From contig CP098528.1 in assembly GCA_030440445.1 (NCBI GenBank), forward strand, positions 3,844,001-3,908,000: 64,000 nucleotides of DNA, given 5' to 3'. Shown here one piece after another: positions 9,248 through 17,892 of this stretch (positions within the stretch are counted from its first letter, which is position 1; every line of letters begins with the position of its first letter). The notes below the pieces were generated by a model. The model was given only the letters and a program-made list of their open reading frames with translations, did no database searches and was not told the origin of the DNA. This stretch comes from Halomonas sp. KG2 (GTDB taxonomy: Bacteria; Pseudomonadota; Gammaproteobacteria; Pseudomonadales; Halomonadaceae). A program made the position numbers and the translations under genes.

Positions 9248-10747
9248 TTAAGGGCTAAGCGACATCCATACCGTCTTCACTTCACAGTATTTTTCCTGCG
9301 CGTGAAGCGATTTATCGCGTCCATTGCCCGACTGCTTAACACCGCCGAAAGGAACGGTCTGATCGATACCGGCCCAGTTATTCACATAGACCTGACCGGA
9401 TTGCAGCCGCCGAGAGACCCGCATGATGCGGTCAATATCTTGACTCCAAACGCCAGCAGCAAGGCCGTAGTCGCTGTCATTGGCCAGAGCAATGGCTTGC
9501 TCTTCGCTGTCGAACCCAAACACACTCAGCACAGGGCCAAATATTTCTTCGCGGCCAATGCACATGTCGGGAGTCACATCATCGAAGACCGTAGGCGGCA
9601 GGAAATACCCATTAGAATCGCTAGGTTCGCCGCCCAGCTTCAGGGTGGCACCTTCGCTTTCGCCTTGGCGAATATACTCAAGTACTCGTTGGTACTGCGC
9701 TTCATCCACCATGGCACCCATAAAGCTAGCCGGATCAAGCGGATCTCCCGGCTGCATATGCTCAGCAGCTTTTACTACGCGGGCCACAAAATCTTTGCGA
9801 ATACTGTTTTCCACCAGCAGGCGCGAACCGGCAATACAGACTTCGCCTTGGTTGTGGAAAATAGCTTCCGCAGCGCTTTGGGCGACGGCATCCAGGTGCT
9901 GGCAGTCGGCAAAAACGATGTTGGGGCTTTTGCCACCGCACTCCAGAAACACGCGTTTCAAGTTGGATTGTCCCGCGTACTGCATCAGCTGTTTACCCAC
10001 GCCGGTGGAGCCGGTGAACGCCAAACCATCAACCTGCATGGAAAGTGCCAGAGCCTTGCCCACCGTATGGCCGTACCCTGGCAGCACTTGAAAGACGCCA
10101 TCGGGAATACCCGCTTCCTTGGCAAGGTGGGCCAAGCGCAGCGCTGACAAAGGTGATTTTTCCGACGGCTTGAGAATAACGCTGTTGCCCGCCGCCAGTG
10201 CCGGAGCAATCTTCCACGACGTCATCATTAGTGGGAAATTCCACGGCACAATGGCAGCGATAACGCCCATTGGCTCGCGCAGCACCAACCCTAGCGCACG
10301 ATCGCCAGTAGGTGCCACTTCACCGTAAAGCTTGTCGATACACTCCGCTTGATAGCGCAGACAGGCGACGGTGCCTGCCAAATCCCCTAGCGAACTGGAA
10401 ATCGGCTTGCCCATATCCAACGTATCTAACAGCGCCAGTTCATCGCGGTGTGTCTCTACCAGTTCGGCTAGACGCAGTAGCACACGCTTACGCTTACTCG
10501 GGTGGCAGCGTGACCAGACACCACTTTCAAAGGTTGCACGGGCTGCTTGCGTCGCAAGCTCAGCCTCTTGCGCATCGCAGCTGGCTACCTCAGCAAGCAC
10601 ATGCCCGGTGGCGGGGTTGATACTGCTCAGCGTGCTGCCATCGGCGGCAGCGACAAACTCACCATTAATGAAGGCGCGCGTTTCAAAGCTCAGTGATGCG
10701 GCCTTTGATTGCCAGTCGGCGAAGGTTTTCGGTGTATCTGCCGCCAT
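9248..10747 (-). CDS. puuC: Gamma-glutamyl-gamma-aminobutyraldehyde dehydrogenase (PuuC-type)
   Basis: NAD(P)-dependent aldehyde dehydrogenase of 499 residues. It oxidises gamma-glutamyl-aminobutyraldehyde, and probably 4-aminobutyraldehyde formed by SpuC. Visible marks: IVPWNFPLMM near 166-175, FTGSTGVGKQ near 244-253, general base Glu269 in FLECGGKSPN, and catalytic Cys304 in GEVCIAGSR. The CIAGSR form is typical of the PuuC/AldH and betaine-aldehyde group rather than GabD. Its start codon shares a base with the spuC stop (10747), so the two are translationally coupled. Confidence 0.88.
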   Translation of the reverse strand: MAADTPKTFADWQSKAASLSFETRAFINGEFVAAADGSTLSSINPATGHVLAEVASCDAQEAELATQAARATFESGVWSRCHPSKRKRVLLRLAELVETHRDELALLDTLDMGKPISSSLGDLAGTVACLRYQAECIDKLYGEVAPTGDRALGLVLREPMGVIAAIVPWNFPLMMTSWKIAPALAAGNSVILKPSEKSPLSALRLAHLAKEAGIPDGVFQVLPGYGHTVGKALALSMQVDGLAFTGSTGVGKQLMQYAGQSNLKRVFLECGGKSPNIVFADCQHLDAVAQSAAEAIFHNQGEVCIAGSRLLVENSIRKDFVARVVKAAEHMQPGDPLDPASFMGAMVDEAQYQRVLEYIRQGESEGATLKLGGEPSDSNGYFLPPTVFDDVTPDMCIGREEIFGPVLSVFGFDSEEQAIALANDSDYGLAAGVWSQDIDRIMRVSRRLQSGQVYVNNWAGIDQTVPFGGVKQSGNGRDKSLHAQEKYCEVKTVWMSLSP

Positions 10748-12123
10748 TATGCACTCTCCATAGGGTGTGTTATCGCCAGTTTTTCAGCGGTTTTATCCAA
10801 CGCCAAACGCGCCTTGCTGACCAATTCATCGATTTCATCACGGGTGATAATTAGCGGCGGCGACATCACCATCGTATCGCCTACTGAGCGCATCACTAGG
10901 CCATGTTCAAAGCACAAATCACGACACAAATTGCCCGCGGAAAGCGATTTATCGAAGCGTTCACCGGTGCGCTTGTCGGCGACCAGTTCTAGTGCCCCAA
11001 TCAAGCCCAACGAGCGGGCTTCACCCACCAGCGGATGCTCAGCCAGCTCCTGCCAACGCTTAGCCAGATAGGGCCCTAATTCATCGCGGACTTTCTCGAC
11101 GACCCGTTCACTTTCCAGCAATTCGAGATTTTTAAGCGCAACAGCTGCACAGACCGGGTGGCCAGAGTAAGTAAAGCCGTGGAAGAACTCACCGCCGTCT
11201 TCGATCAGCGTATCGGCCACGCGATCTCCCACCAGCACCGCACCAATGGGCAGATAGCCCGACGATAGCCCCTTGGCAATCGGCATCAAGTCAGGTTTTA
11301 AGCCATAGTGAGTACTGCCAAACCACTCGCCTAAACGCCCAAAACCGCAAATGACTTCATCGGCAATCAACAGAATATCGTACTTGGCCAACACCTCTTT
11401 CACCGCAGGCCAATAGCTGTCCGGCGGAATGATCGCACCGCCTGCGCCCTGCACCGGCTCAGCGATAAACGCCGCCACCTTGTCTTCACCTAACGCCAGA
11501 ATTTGCTCTTCTAACGCTTGGGCACACTGCTTGCCAAAGGCTTCCTGGCTCATGTCGCGCCCTTCACCAAACCAGTAAGGTTGGCAAATATGGCTAATCC
11601 CCGGCACACACGGGCCACCTTGATCATGCATCGGCGCCATACCGCCAAGGCTCATGCCCGCGACAGTTGAGCCGTGATAACCATTTTCACGCGAGATGAC
11701 CCATTGCTTCTCCGGCTTGCCTTTGATCGCCCAATAGCGCCGCACCATGCGCAGCACGGTATCGTTGGCTTCAGACCCGGAACCCGTGAAGAACACATGA
11801 TTGATATGCTCGGGTGCCAGCTCACTCAGCTTGGCGGCTAGCTTTACTGCCGGAGGGTGGGTGGTTTTAAAGAAGTTGTTGTAATACGGCAGCTGCTGCA
11901 TCTGCTCGGTGGCGGCATCCACCAATTCCTGTCGGCCGTAACCGAGATTGACGCACCAAAGTCCCGCCATACCATCAAGAATACGATTGCCCTGGCTGTC
12001 GTAAATGTATACCCCATCGGCGTGGGTGATAATACGACTCCCCTCTTCGCCGAGTGATTTAAAGTCCGTGAATGGATGAAGGTGATGTTGGCGATCCAAC
12101 GCCTGGTAGTCCTGGGTCTGCAT
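10747..12123 (-). CDS. spuC: Putrescine/polyamine-pyruvate aminotransferase (SpuC-type)
   Basis: Class III PLP aminotransferase, 458 residues. SpuC of Pseudomonas moves an amino group from putrescine or cadaverine to pyruvate. Conserved parts: GMAGLWCVNLGYG near 51-63, FTGSGSEANDT near 112-122, LLIADEVICGFGR with Asp255, and PLP lysine Lys284 in PIAKGLSSGY. The LWCVNLGYGR form is typical of the omega-transaminase/SpuC branch. It lies between puuD and puuC and is coupled to puuC by a 1-bp overlap, so the operon supports both a direct and a glutamylated putrescine route. Substrate assigned by context. Confidence 0.83.
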   Translation of the reverse strand: MQTQDYQALDRQHHLHPFTDFKSLGEEGSRIITHADGVYIYDSQGNRILDGMAGLWCVNLGYGRQELVDAATEQMQQLPYYNNFFKTTHPPAVKLAAKLSELAPEHINHVFFTGSGSEANDTVLRMVRRYWAIKGKPEKQWVISRENGYHGSTVAGMSLGGMAPMHDQGGPCVPGISHICQPYWFGEGRDMSQEAFGKQCAQALEEQILALGEDKVAAFIAEPVQGAGGAIIPPDSYWPAVKEVLAKYDILLIADEVICGFGRLGEWFGSTHYGLKPDLMPIAKGLSSGYLPIGAVLVGDRVADTLIEDGGEFFHGFTYSGHPVCAAVALKNLELLESERVVEKVRDELGPYLAKRWQELAEHPLVGEARSLGLIGALELVADKRTGERFDKSLSAGNLCRDLCFEHGLVMRSVGDTMVMSPPLIITRDEIDELVSKARLALDKTAEKLAITHPMESA

Positions 12124-12158
12124 AGGTCAGTTCCTGATCAAGTCGTTGCAACAAGCAT

Positions 12159-12965
12159 TCAGCTATTAACTGGCTGGGCGGCGCGTTGGGTACGATGCTG
12201 ACGGCAGGCCGCCGCAAACCCCTGAAACAGCGCGTCATAGAAAGGATGCTCTTTAGGTCGCCACTCCGGATGCCACTGCACTGCCAGGGCGAACGCAGCC
12301 GCATCACGCACCGAAATCGCTTCAACTAATCCATCAGGCGCCCAGGCTTCTGCCTCCAGGCCTGGTGCTAGCTGGTCAATCCCCTGCTGGTGCAGTGAAT
12401 TCACCTCAGCATGCTCGCTGCTATAGAGCGCAGCCAGGGCGCCACCCGGGCGGATCTTTACCGTATGAGAGGGCACATAATGGCCCGCCATGTCATCAGC
12501 GGGCGGCTCACGATGATCGAGCATGCCTGGTAGCGTTTGAACTGCCTGATGAAGCGTGCCTCCAAAGGCGACATTCATTTCCTGAAAGCCGCGACAAATG
12601 CCAAACAAGGGCAATGCCTGACGTAATGCCTCGTGCACCCAGCAAAGCGCCGCCTCATCACGCCGTGCGTCAGCACGGGTATTTTCTGGGGCGCGTTCAG
12701 CACCATAGCGGTCAGGAGCGACGTTGGTATAACTGCCAGTTAGCAGCAAGCCATCCAGGCTGCCCAACAGACCAATAGCCTGTTCAGCATGCTGCTCGGG
12801 CGTCAACGTATCGGCGGCTAACACAGGAAGAATCACCGGCGTGATGCCGTAGTGGTAAAGCGCCTGCAGGAATTTATCGGTCACTATCTGCGCGGGATGG
12901 CCTTCCACTTCTCGGCAGCAGGCGATAACACCCACCAGTGGGCGTGGGGAATGCGTTGCTTGCAT
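12159..12965 (-). CDS. puuD: Gamma-glutamyl-GABA hydrolase (class I glutamine amidotransferase-like)
   Basis: Releases GABA and glutamate from gamma-glutamyl-GABA, the last step of the glutamylated putrescine route. About 268 residues with the peptidase C26 fold: TGSYTNVAPDRYG near 77-89, nucleophile Cys124 in GICRGFQEMNV, and the His-Glu pair in QWHPEW near the C-terminus. I take the ATG at 12965; a TTG two codons earlier is also in frame. No strong ribosome site is seen. First gene of the puuD-spuC-puuC-nhaC set, divergent from puuA across an AT-rich promoter. Confidence 0.88.
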   Translation of the reverse strand: MQATHSPRPLVGVIACCREVEGHPAQIVTDKFLQALYHYGITPVILPVLAADTLTPEQHAEQAIGLLGSLDGLLLTGSYTNVAPDRYGAERAPENTRADARRDEAALCWVHEALRQALPLFGICRGFQEMNVAFGGTLHQAVQTLPGMLDHREPPADDMAGHYVPSHTVKIRPGGALAALYSSEHAEVNSLHQQGIDQLAPGLEAEAWAPDGLVEAISVRDAAAFALAVQWHPEWRPKEHPFYDALFQGFAAACRQHRTQRAAQPVNS

Positions 12966-13119
12966 AGTCAAACCACTTTGTCAGTTGTTATGTTTTATTC
13001 AACAGTCACTTCAACATAGCGTGGCTTGTTTTATTTTCCAATAGCAAAATAGTATTTTTATGAAAAAACATATTAAATCATTGATAAATAAAGAATTAAA
13101 AAACATACCCGTTACCGAC

Positions 13120-13134
13120 AAAAAATAATGACAC
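13120..13134 (+). promoter_or_regulatory. Candidate PuuR-type operator in the puuD-puuA divergent promoter
   Basis: The gap 12966-13231 is very AT-rich. AAAAAATAATGACAC at 13120-13134 matches 11 of 15 positions of the E. coli PuuR site as I recall it (AAAATATAATGAACA). Around it, CAAAATAGT (13045-13053) and ACTATTTTTG (13133-13142) form a wide inverted repeat. Suggestive only, since AT-rich DNA gives chance matches. Confidence 0.3.
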
Positions 13135-13231
13135 TATTTTTGTTATTAAATATTTGACACAGGAGGCTGCCGAAGCAAGGATACTGTTAGCAGAAACACA
13201 ACTAAAACGGCATAAAAATAAGGTACAACGT

Positions 13232-14620
13232 ATGTCCTCTGCCAATAACACAGACGCTCAAAACGTAGCCTCGGACTTTCTTGACAGTCACCCAGAGATC
13301 ACCAGCATTGACCTGTTAATCAGTGATCTTAACGGCGTCATTCGTGGTAAACGCATCCCTAGCGATAACCTTGGCAAAGTGTTTGAAAAAGGCATCTATT
13401 TGCCTGCTTCGGTATTTGCGTTGGACATCAATGGCAACACCGTTGAAGAGACGGGGCTGGGGCTTTCCAGTGGCGACGGCGACCGTGTATGTCGCGCCAT
13501 TCCCGGCACGCTCAATCCGGTCACCTGGATGAATAACAACCAGTATGGCCAGCTATTGATGACCATGGAGGAGATGGACGGCGCGCCATTTTTTGCCGAT
13601 CCTCGCCAGATTCTGCGGCGCATTCTTAAGCAGTTCTCCGAGCGTGGTTTAACCCCTGTCGTTGCCCTTGAGTTAGAGTTTTATCTGGTTGATCGTTTAC
13701 GCGACGAAGAAAACTTGATTCAGCCACCGCAGTCTCCCTGCAGCGGCGAGCGGGCCACTCAAAGTCAGCTGTATTCGGTCCTTGAGCTAGACGAGTACGC
13801 TGAGTTTATCAATGACTTGCAGAGTGCCGCCCAGGCGCAAGGCTTGCCGCTGGATACGGTATTGAAAGAGTGTGCACCCGGCCAGTTTGAAGCCAATCTG
13901 ATTCACACGGATGATGCGTTAAGTGCCTGCGACCACTCGGTACTACTCAAGCGATTGATCAAGGGCGTTGCATTAAAGCACGGCTTTGAAGCTACCTTTA
14001 TGGCCAAGCCTTACGGCTTAGAAGCGGGTAGCGGCACCCATGTTCACGTCAGCTTGGTAGATAGCAACGGACACAATATCTTTGCCGAAAACGGCGACGA
14101 TCCGCTGGAGAGCACCGCACTGCAACACGCCGTAGGAGGACTGCTGGAGCTGATGCCAGACTCTATGGCACTGCTGGCTCCCAACCTCAACTCGTTCCGC
14201 CGTTTTCAGGAAGGACTCTATGTGCCCTTGGCACCTACCTGGGGATACGATAACCGCTCTGTGGCCATACGCGTTCCCGCCGGGCCAAAAGAAGCGCGGC
14301 GCATAGAACACCGCGTAGCGGGTGCCGATGTTAATCCCTACCTGTTACTGGCCACCGTACTGGCCTCTATCCACCATGGCCTAACTCAGCAGACTACACC
14401 TGCGGAGCCAATCGTCGGCAACGCCTATGATCAAATCGCACCCCAGCTAACTAACAGCTGGACCCAAGCGCTGCACCTGCTGAACAACAACCGTGTACTT
14501 GGCGAGCAACTTGGCGAAGACTTTATTGAAGTGTTCATTGCCAACCGCCAAGCAGAGCGCGCCGAAACCATGCGCGAAGTTAGCGCCATGGAGTATGACT
14601 GGTACCTGCGCCACGTATAA
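13232..14620 (+). CDS. puuA: Gamma-glutamylputrescine synthetase (glutamine synthetase family)
   Basis: ATP-dependent ligase joining glutamate to putrescine, the entry step of the Puu pathway. About 462 residues with glutamine-synthetase motifs: ALELEFYLVD (metal-binding Glu), CAPGQFEANL, the ATP/metal segment GLEAGSGTHVHVSL, and NSFRRFQEGLYVPLAPTWG then NRSVAIRVP. The adenylylation-site tyrosine loop of true GlnA is not evident. I choose the ATG at 13232 (MSSANNTD), which follows AAGG; the TTG at 13154 would add 26 atypical residues. Monocistronic, ended by a good terminator, divergent from puuD. Confidence 0.88.
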   Translation: MSSANNTDAQNVASDFLDSHPEITSIDLLISDLNGVIRGKRIPSDNLGKVFEKGIYLPASVFALDINGNTVEETGLGLSSGDGDRVCRAIPGTLNPVTWMNNNQYGQLLMTMEEMDGAPFFADPRQILRRILKQFSERGLTPVVALELEFYLVDRLRDEENLIQPPQSPCSGERATQSQLYSVLELDEYAEFINDLQSAAQAQGLPLDTVLKECAPGQFEANLIHTDDALSACDHSVLLKRLIKGVALKHGFEATFMAKPYGLEAGSGTHVHVSLVDSNGHNIFAENGDDPLESTALQHAVGGLLELMPDSMALLAPNLNSFRRFQEGLYVPLAPTWGYDNRSVAIRVPAGPKEARRIEHRVAGADVNPYLLLATVLASIHHGLTQQTTPAEPIVGNAYDQIAPQLTNSWTQALHLLNNNRVLGEQLGEDFIEVFIANRQAERAETMREVSAMEYDWYLRHV

Positions 14621-14656
14621 GTTGATCAACCATCAATAGAACCCACCACTAGAATA

Positions 14657-14690
14657 GAGAGAGGCGCTGCTCGGCGTCTCTCTCTTATTG
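14657..14690 (+). terminator. Terminator of puuA
   Basis: Stem GAGAGAGGCG / CGTCTCTCTC (one G-T pair) with an 8-base loop, followed by TTATTG, 37 bp after the puuA stop. The T-run is short. Confidence 0.7.
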
Positions 14691-14769
14691 CGTCTGCCTG
14701 TCGTATGCTGCTATCCCCGTCCTTCTATTAGCTTTTTATGCCGTGTTATCTGTGAGCATCCGTGGCAAA

Positions 14770-14803
14770 TAAAAACGGGCTGACGAACGTATTCGCCAGC
14801 CCG
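14770..14803 (-). terminator. Terminator of puuB
   Basis: On the minus strand: GGGCTGGCGAA-TACG-TTCGTCAGCCC followed by GTTTTTATTT, 30 bp past the puuB stop. Convergent with the puuA terminator. Confidence 0.85.
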
Positions 14804-14832
14804 CTTCCAAGCAATCCTCAAACTAATCAGCG

Positions 14833-16125
14833 CTAAACAGCCAACCGGTCACGCATGGCGTAGAACCACGCTCCCATGGCGGAAAGCGGAACACGTAACA
14901 ACCGTCCGCCGGGCATTGGCAGGTGAGAAATCTGTGCAAACGCTTCAAAACGCGTCTCTTCACCGCTAATCGTTTCTGCCACTAACTTGCCAGCCAAATG
15001 AGAGCACGTTACTCCGTGGCCAGAGTACCCCTGGGCGTAGTAAACGTTGCTATTAATGCGGCCAAACTGCGGCAGGCGGTTGAGTGTCAGTAAAAAGTTA
15101 CCGCTCCAGGCGTAATCGACGCGGACATCGCCAAGCTCTGGGAAGGTAGCCAGCATCTTTGGCCGAATAGCTGCCTCAATACTAGCGGACTCCTGGCCGC
15201 CATAGTTCACCCCGCCGCCATACAACAAGCGGTTATCGGCGGTCAGTCGGTAGTAATCCAAGAGATAATTACAATCCTCTACGGCTTTATCGTTAGGTAG
15301 TAATCGTGCAGCTAACTCTGCAGACAGCGGCTCAGTGGTAATAATCTGGGTGCCGCACGGCATTGCCTTGCTTTCCAGCTTGGGTAGCAACCCTTGCAAA
15401 TAGGCATTGCCAGCCATAACAACCCGCTGAGCGATCACGCGCCCCTTGGGAGTATGCAGTGTCACCGGCTCACCGTGCTCTACGCGTGTCACGGGGGAGT
15501 GCTCAAAAATCTTGCCACCTAACGACTCCAACGCCGCCGCCTGCCCCAACACTAAATTGAGAGGATGAAGATGCCCACCAGAGTGATCCACCAACGCACC
15601 CACATAACGATCGCTGCCTATTTCTCGTTTGACTTCTTCACCTTCCAACAGCTCAAGTTTCTGATGGCCGTAGCGCTCCCATAAGGCTTTTTGCTCCTTT
15701 AAGCCTTCCCACTGCTTCTTGTTACAAGCGGCAAACAAATTGCCTTCTTTTAGATCGCAGTCGATCTGATACTTTTCAATGCGCTGACGGATAATCTGGT
15801 TACCCTCAAATGCCATCGCACCCAATGCCCGAGCGGTTTCAGCGCCGTTTTGTTTCTCGATAACATCCATATCACGGCTATAGCTATTAACGATCTGGCC
15901 ACCGTTGCGCCCGGATGCCCCAAAGCCAATCGCCACGCTTTCCAGCACCACGACCCGATGACCACGCTCCGCCAAATGTAGTGCTGCAGAGATGCCCGTA
16001 AACCCAGCCCCCACGACACAGACATCACATTCAACATCCCCCTCTAGCATGGGCCTTTGGGATGTGGAGTTTGACGATGCCGCGTAGTAAGACGCGACAT
16101 GACCAGAAGACGCTTGAGGTTGCAT
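14833..16125 (-). CDS. puuB: Gamma-glutamylputrescine oxidase (FAD-dependent, DAO family)
   Basis: 430-residue FAD amine oxidase that converts gamma-glutamylputrescine to the aldehyde used by PuuC. The Rossmann FAD site CVVGAGFTGISAALHLAERG is near 36-55, followed by SGRNGGQIVNSYSRD, the PuuB/OrdL-type flavin contact segment. C-terminal AQGYSGHGVTCSHLAGK matches the DAO-family FAD site. The protein begins with about 30 residues (ASYYAASSN...) typical of OrdL proteins. It stands apart from puuA with convergent terminators between them, and is divergent from the M24 gene. Substrate inferred from the cluster. Confidence 0.85.
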   Translation of the reverse strand: MQPQASSGHVASYYAASSNSTSQRPMLEGDVECDVCVVGAGFTGISAALHLAERGHRVVVLESVAIGFGASGRNGGQIVNSYSRDMDVIEKQNGAETARALGAMAFEGNQIIRQRIEKYQIDCDLKEGNLFAACNKKQWEGLKEQKALWERYGHQKLELLEGEEVKREIGSDRYVGALVDHSGGHLHPLNLVLGQAAALESLGGKIFEHSPVTRVEHGEPVTLHTPKGRVIAQRVVMAGNAYLQGLLPKLESKAMPCGTQIITTEPLSAELAARLLPNDKAVEDCNYLLDYYRLTADNRLLYGGGVNYGGQESASIEAAIRPKMLATFPELGDVRVDYAWSGNFLLTLNRLPQFGRINSNVYYAQGYSGHGVTCSHLAGKLVAETISGEETRFEAFAQISHLPMPGGRLLRVPLSAMGAWFYAMRDRLAV

Positions 16126-16483
16126 TTGCCACCTTCCTTTTGTTGATTATTTTAACCAACTCGATCATATAGACCGATGTACGAATGCGCAAGCAACAGC
16201 AGCCAATGGGCTTACAGAGGCGAACAACACCTTTTTCCATAAGACAAATGTTATTAAAAAAGCAACACTCGGACATAAAACACACGTCCATCACGCTGAA
16301 AATAATCACCGCACGTTTTTATGCACCGCTCCCATTGAGGGAGAGGCCACGTGCTTCCTGTTTGTGCCTTATTACCGGGTACGATTGAGGTACAACTCGC
16401 TACTATTGCTAGCGTTGATAACCACAGCGGCGTAACGCTAAAGCAGCTGCCTATACTCACCATAGCCCCCACCGGAGACCGCT
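16126..16483. other. 358-bp divergent intergenic region, puuB / M24 hydrolase
   Basis: Holds the promoters of two divergent genes. I see a short imperfect hairpin, CTCCCATTGAGGGAG, near 16330-16345 and a GGAG ribosome site before 16484. No convincing small gene: reading frames here are short and unlike known proteins. Confidence 0.5.
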
Positions 16484-17674
16484 ATGGATTATCAACACTA
16501 CCGCACCGCCCTTGCCGAGACGCTCGCCCAAAGTGAGTTGCCCTTTGCGCCTGCCGAATACCAAACGCGCCTAGATAAAGTGCGCCATGCAATGACACAA
16601 CGCGGGCTGGATGCATTACTGCTCACCGACCCTGCCGACATTAACTACTTAACCGGCTATCACACCTTCGAGGTATCGGTTCACGCCTGCTTAGTGTGCA
16701 CACCTACACAGCTGGTGCTGCAGGTGGCCTCCATTGAAACAGGGGCAGCAATGGTCACCGCTCGTGTCGATGAAATCATTGGTTACCGATGGGAAAACCT
16801 GGATGAGATCATCACGCCGCTCGCGGACTTACTCACTGCTTGCGAGCAAATTGGCATTGATGGCTGGAGCAGCGGTTTGCGAGTGGGCGTGATGGACGCG
16901 CTGGCCCGCTCAGTGGGTAAAGAGCGCTTCTGTGAAGCAGGCGACCTGCTCGATACGATTCGCATTGTTAAAAGTAGCGCCGAACTTGAGATGCTCAGCG
17001 AAAGTGCACGAATCACTGCGGCAGGTTTAGAGGCTGCGATGGCCGCTATTCGCCCTGGCATGACTGATAACGATATTGCCGCCACCGGTGCTAAAGCGCT
17101 GCTAGAGAACGGCAGCGAGTTCATGAGTTTGCAGCCTATCGTGACCAGCGGGCACCGCATCGGCGTGATTCACGTTAACCATAAGCGCCGCGTCATACAG
17201 CCCAATGAACCGATATTTTTAGAGTTTGGTGCCGCTTATCAGCGCTATACCGCCCCGATGATGCGCACAGCGGTGACAGGAAAACCTAGCGCTGAATTAA
17301 CCGCCACCCGCGACCTGTGCCGCTCGCTGTTCGAGACCCTGTGCAGTCATATGAAACCAGGCAACACCTTTGATGATGCCGCGAAGGCAGCGGATGCCCT
17401 GCTGGCACCTACCCGTGATCAACTGTTCTTCTCGGGGGTGTTTGGCTACGCTGTGGGGGCACAGTTTCCTCCTAGCTGGGTTGAAGGCACCGGCTATATT
17501 GCCCAAGGCCTGCATCGTTCTTTCGAAGAGAATATGGTCTTCCACTTACCGCTCTGCCTACGCGTTCCTGGCCAGTGGGGCGTAGGCATCAGTGATACCG
17601 TAGTGGTCACTCAACACGGCGCCAAGCCACTCACTAACAACGACTGGCAGCTCTATCAGGCAATGGATAAGTAG
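16484..17674 (+). CDS. M24 (creatinase/prolidase fold) hydrolase without canonical metal ligands, DoeA/EutD-like
   Basis: 396 residues: an N-terminal creatinase domain (LLLTDPADINYLTGYHTFE near 45-63) and a pita-bread C-terminal domain. The five metal ligands of M24 peptidases are absent. The position of the first two Asp reads LEFGAAYQRYTAPMMRT, the His position reads GYAVGAQFPP, and the first Glu position reads FHLPLCL. Creatinase and the ectoine hydrolase DoeA/EutD group also work without these metals, and the length matches DoeA (about 400). The neighbours are polyamine genes, and no doeB deacetylase lies beside it, so ectoine is only one candidate substrate. GGAG precedes the ATG. Confidence 0.7.
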   Translation: MDYQHYRTALAETLAQSELPFAPAEYQTRLDKVRHAMTQRGLDALLLTDPADINYLTGYHTFEVSVHACLVCTPTQLVLQVASIETGAAMVTARVDEIIGYRWENLDEIITPLADLLTACEQIGIDGWSSGLRVGVMDALARSVGKERFCEAGDLLDTIRIVKSSAELEMLSESARITAAGLEAAMAAIRPGMTDNDIAATGAKALLENGSEFMSLQPIVTSGHRIGVIHVNHKRRVIQPNEPIFLEFGAAYQRYTAPMMRTAVTGKPSAELTATRDLCRSLFETLCSHMKPGNTFDDAAKAADALLAPTRDQLFFSGVFGYAVGAQFPPSWVEGTGYIAQGLHRSFEENMVFHLPLCLRVPGQWGVGISDTVVVTQHGAKPLTNNDWQLYQAMDK

Positions 17675-17782
17675 CGAAGAGGTAACTGCGCTAATAGCCT
17701 AAGATTGACAGTGCGATTAACCAGCGCTATCGTCACAAAAGATGCAAATGAGAAACACTATCTTTTCATGATCTCATTTATC

Positions 17783-17892
17783 TGAGGTGACGATCAGTTG
17801 AGGTAACGATAAGTACTATGAATGAGCTCTATGAGTAAGTTCGATTAGTAAGTACTAAGAGTCAGTTCTATGGATAAGTACCATGACTAGTG
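17783..17892 (+). repeat. Degenerate tandem repeat array (16-bp pair, then 13-bp units)
   Basis: Two 16-bp units, TGAGGTGACGATCAGT and TGAGGTAACGATAAGT (17783-17814), are followed by about six degenerate 13-bp units. Examples are TCTATGAGTAAGT, TCGATTAGTAAGT, ACTAAGAGTCAGT and TCTATGGATAAGT. The array runs into the start codon of the next gene at 17883. Confidence 0.75.

Noticed and set aside
13154..13231. TTG start giving 26 extra residues on puuA
   Set aside because: The extra residues are Lys/Arg/Gln-rich and unlike glutamine synthetases; the ATG at 13232 has AAGG upstream. The AGGAGG at 13161-13166 is not followed by a usable start at normal spacing.
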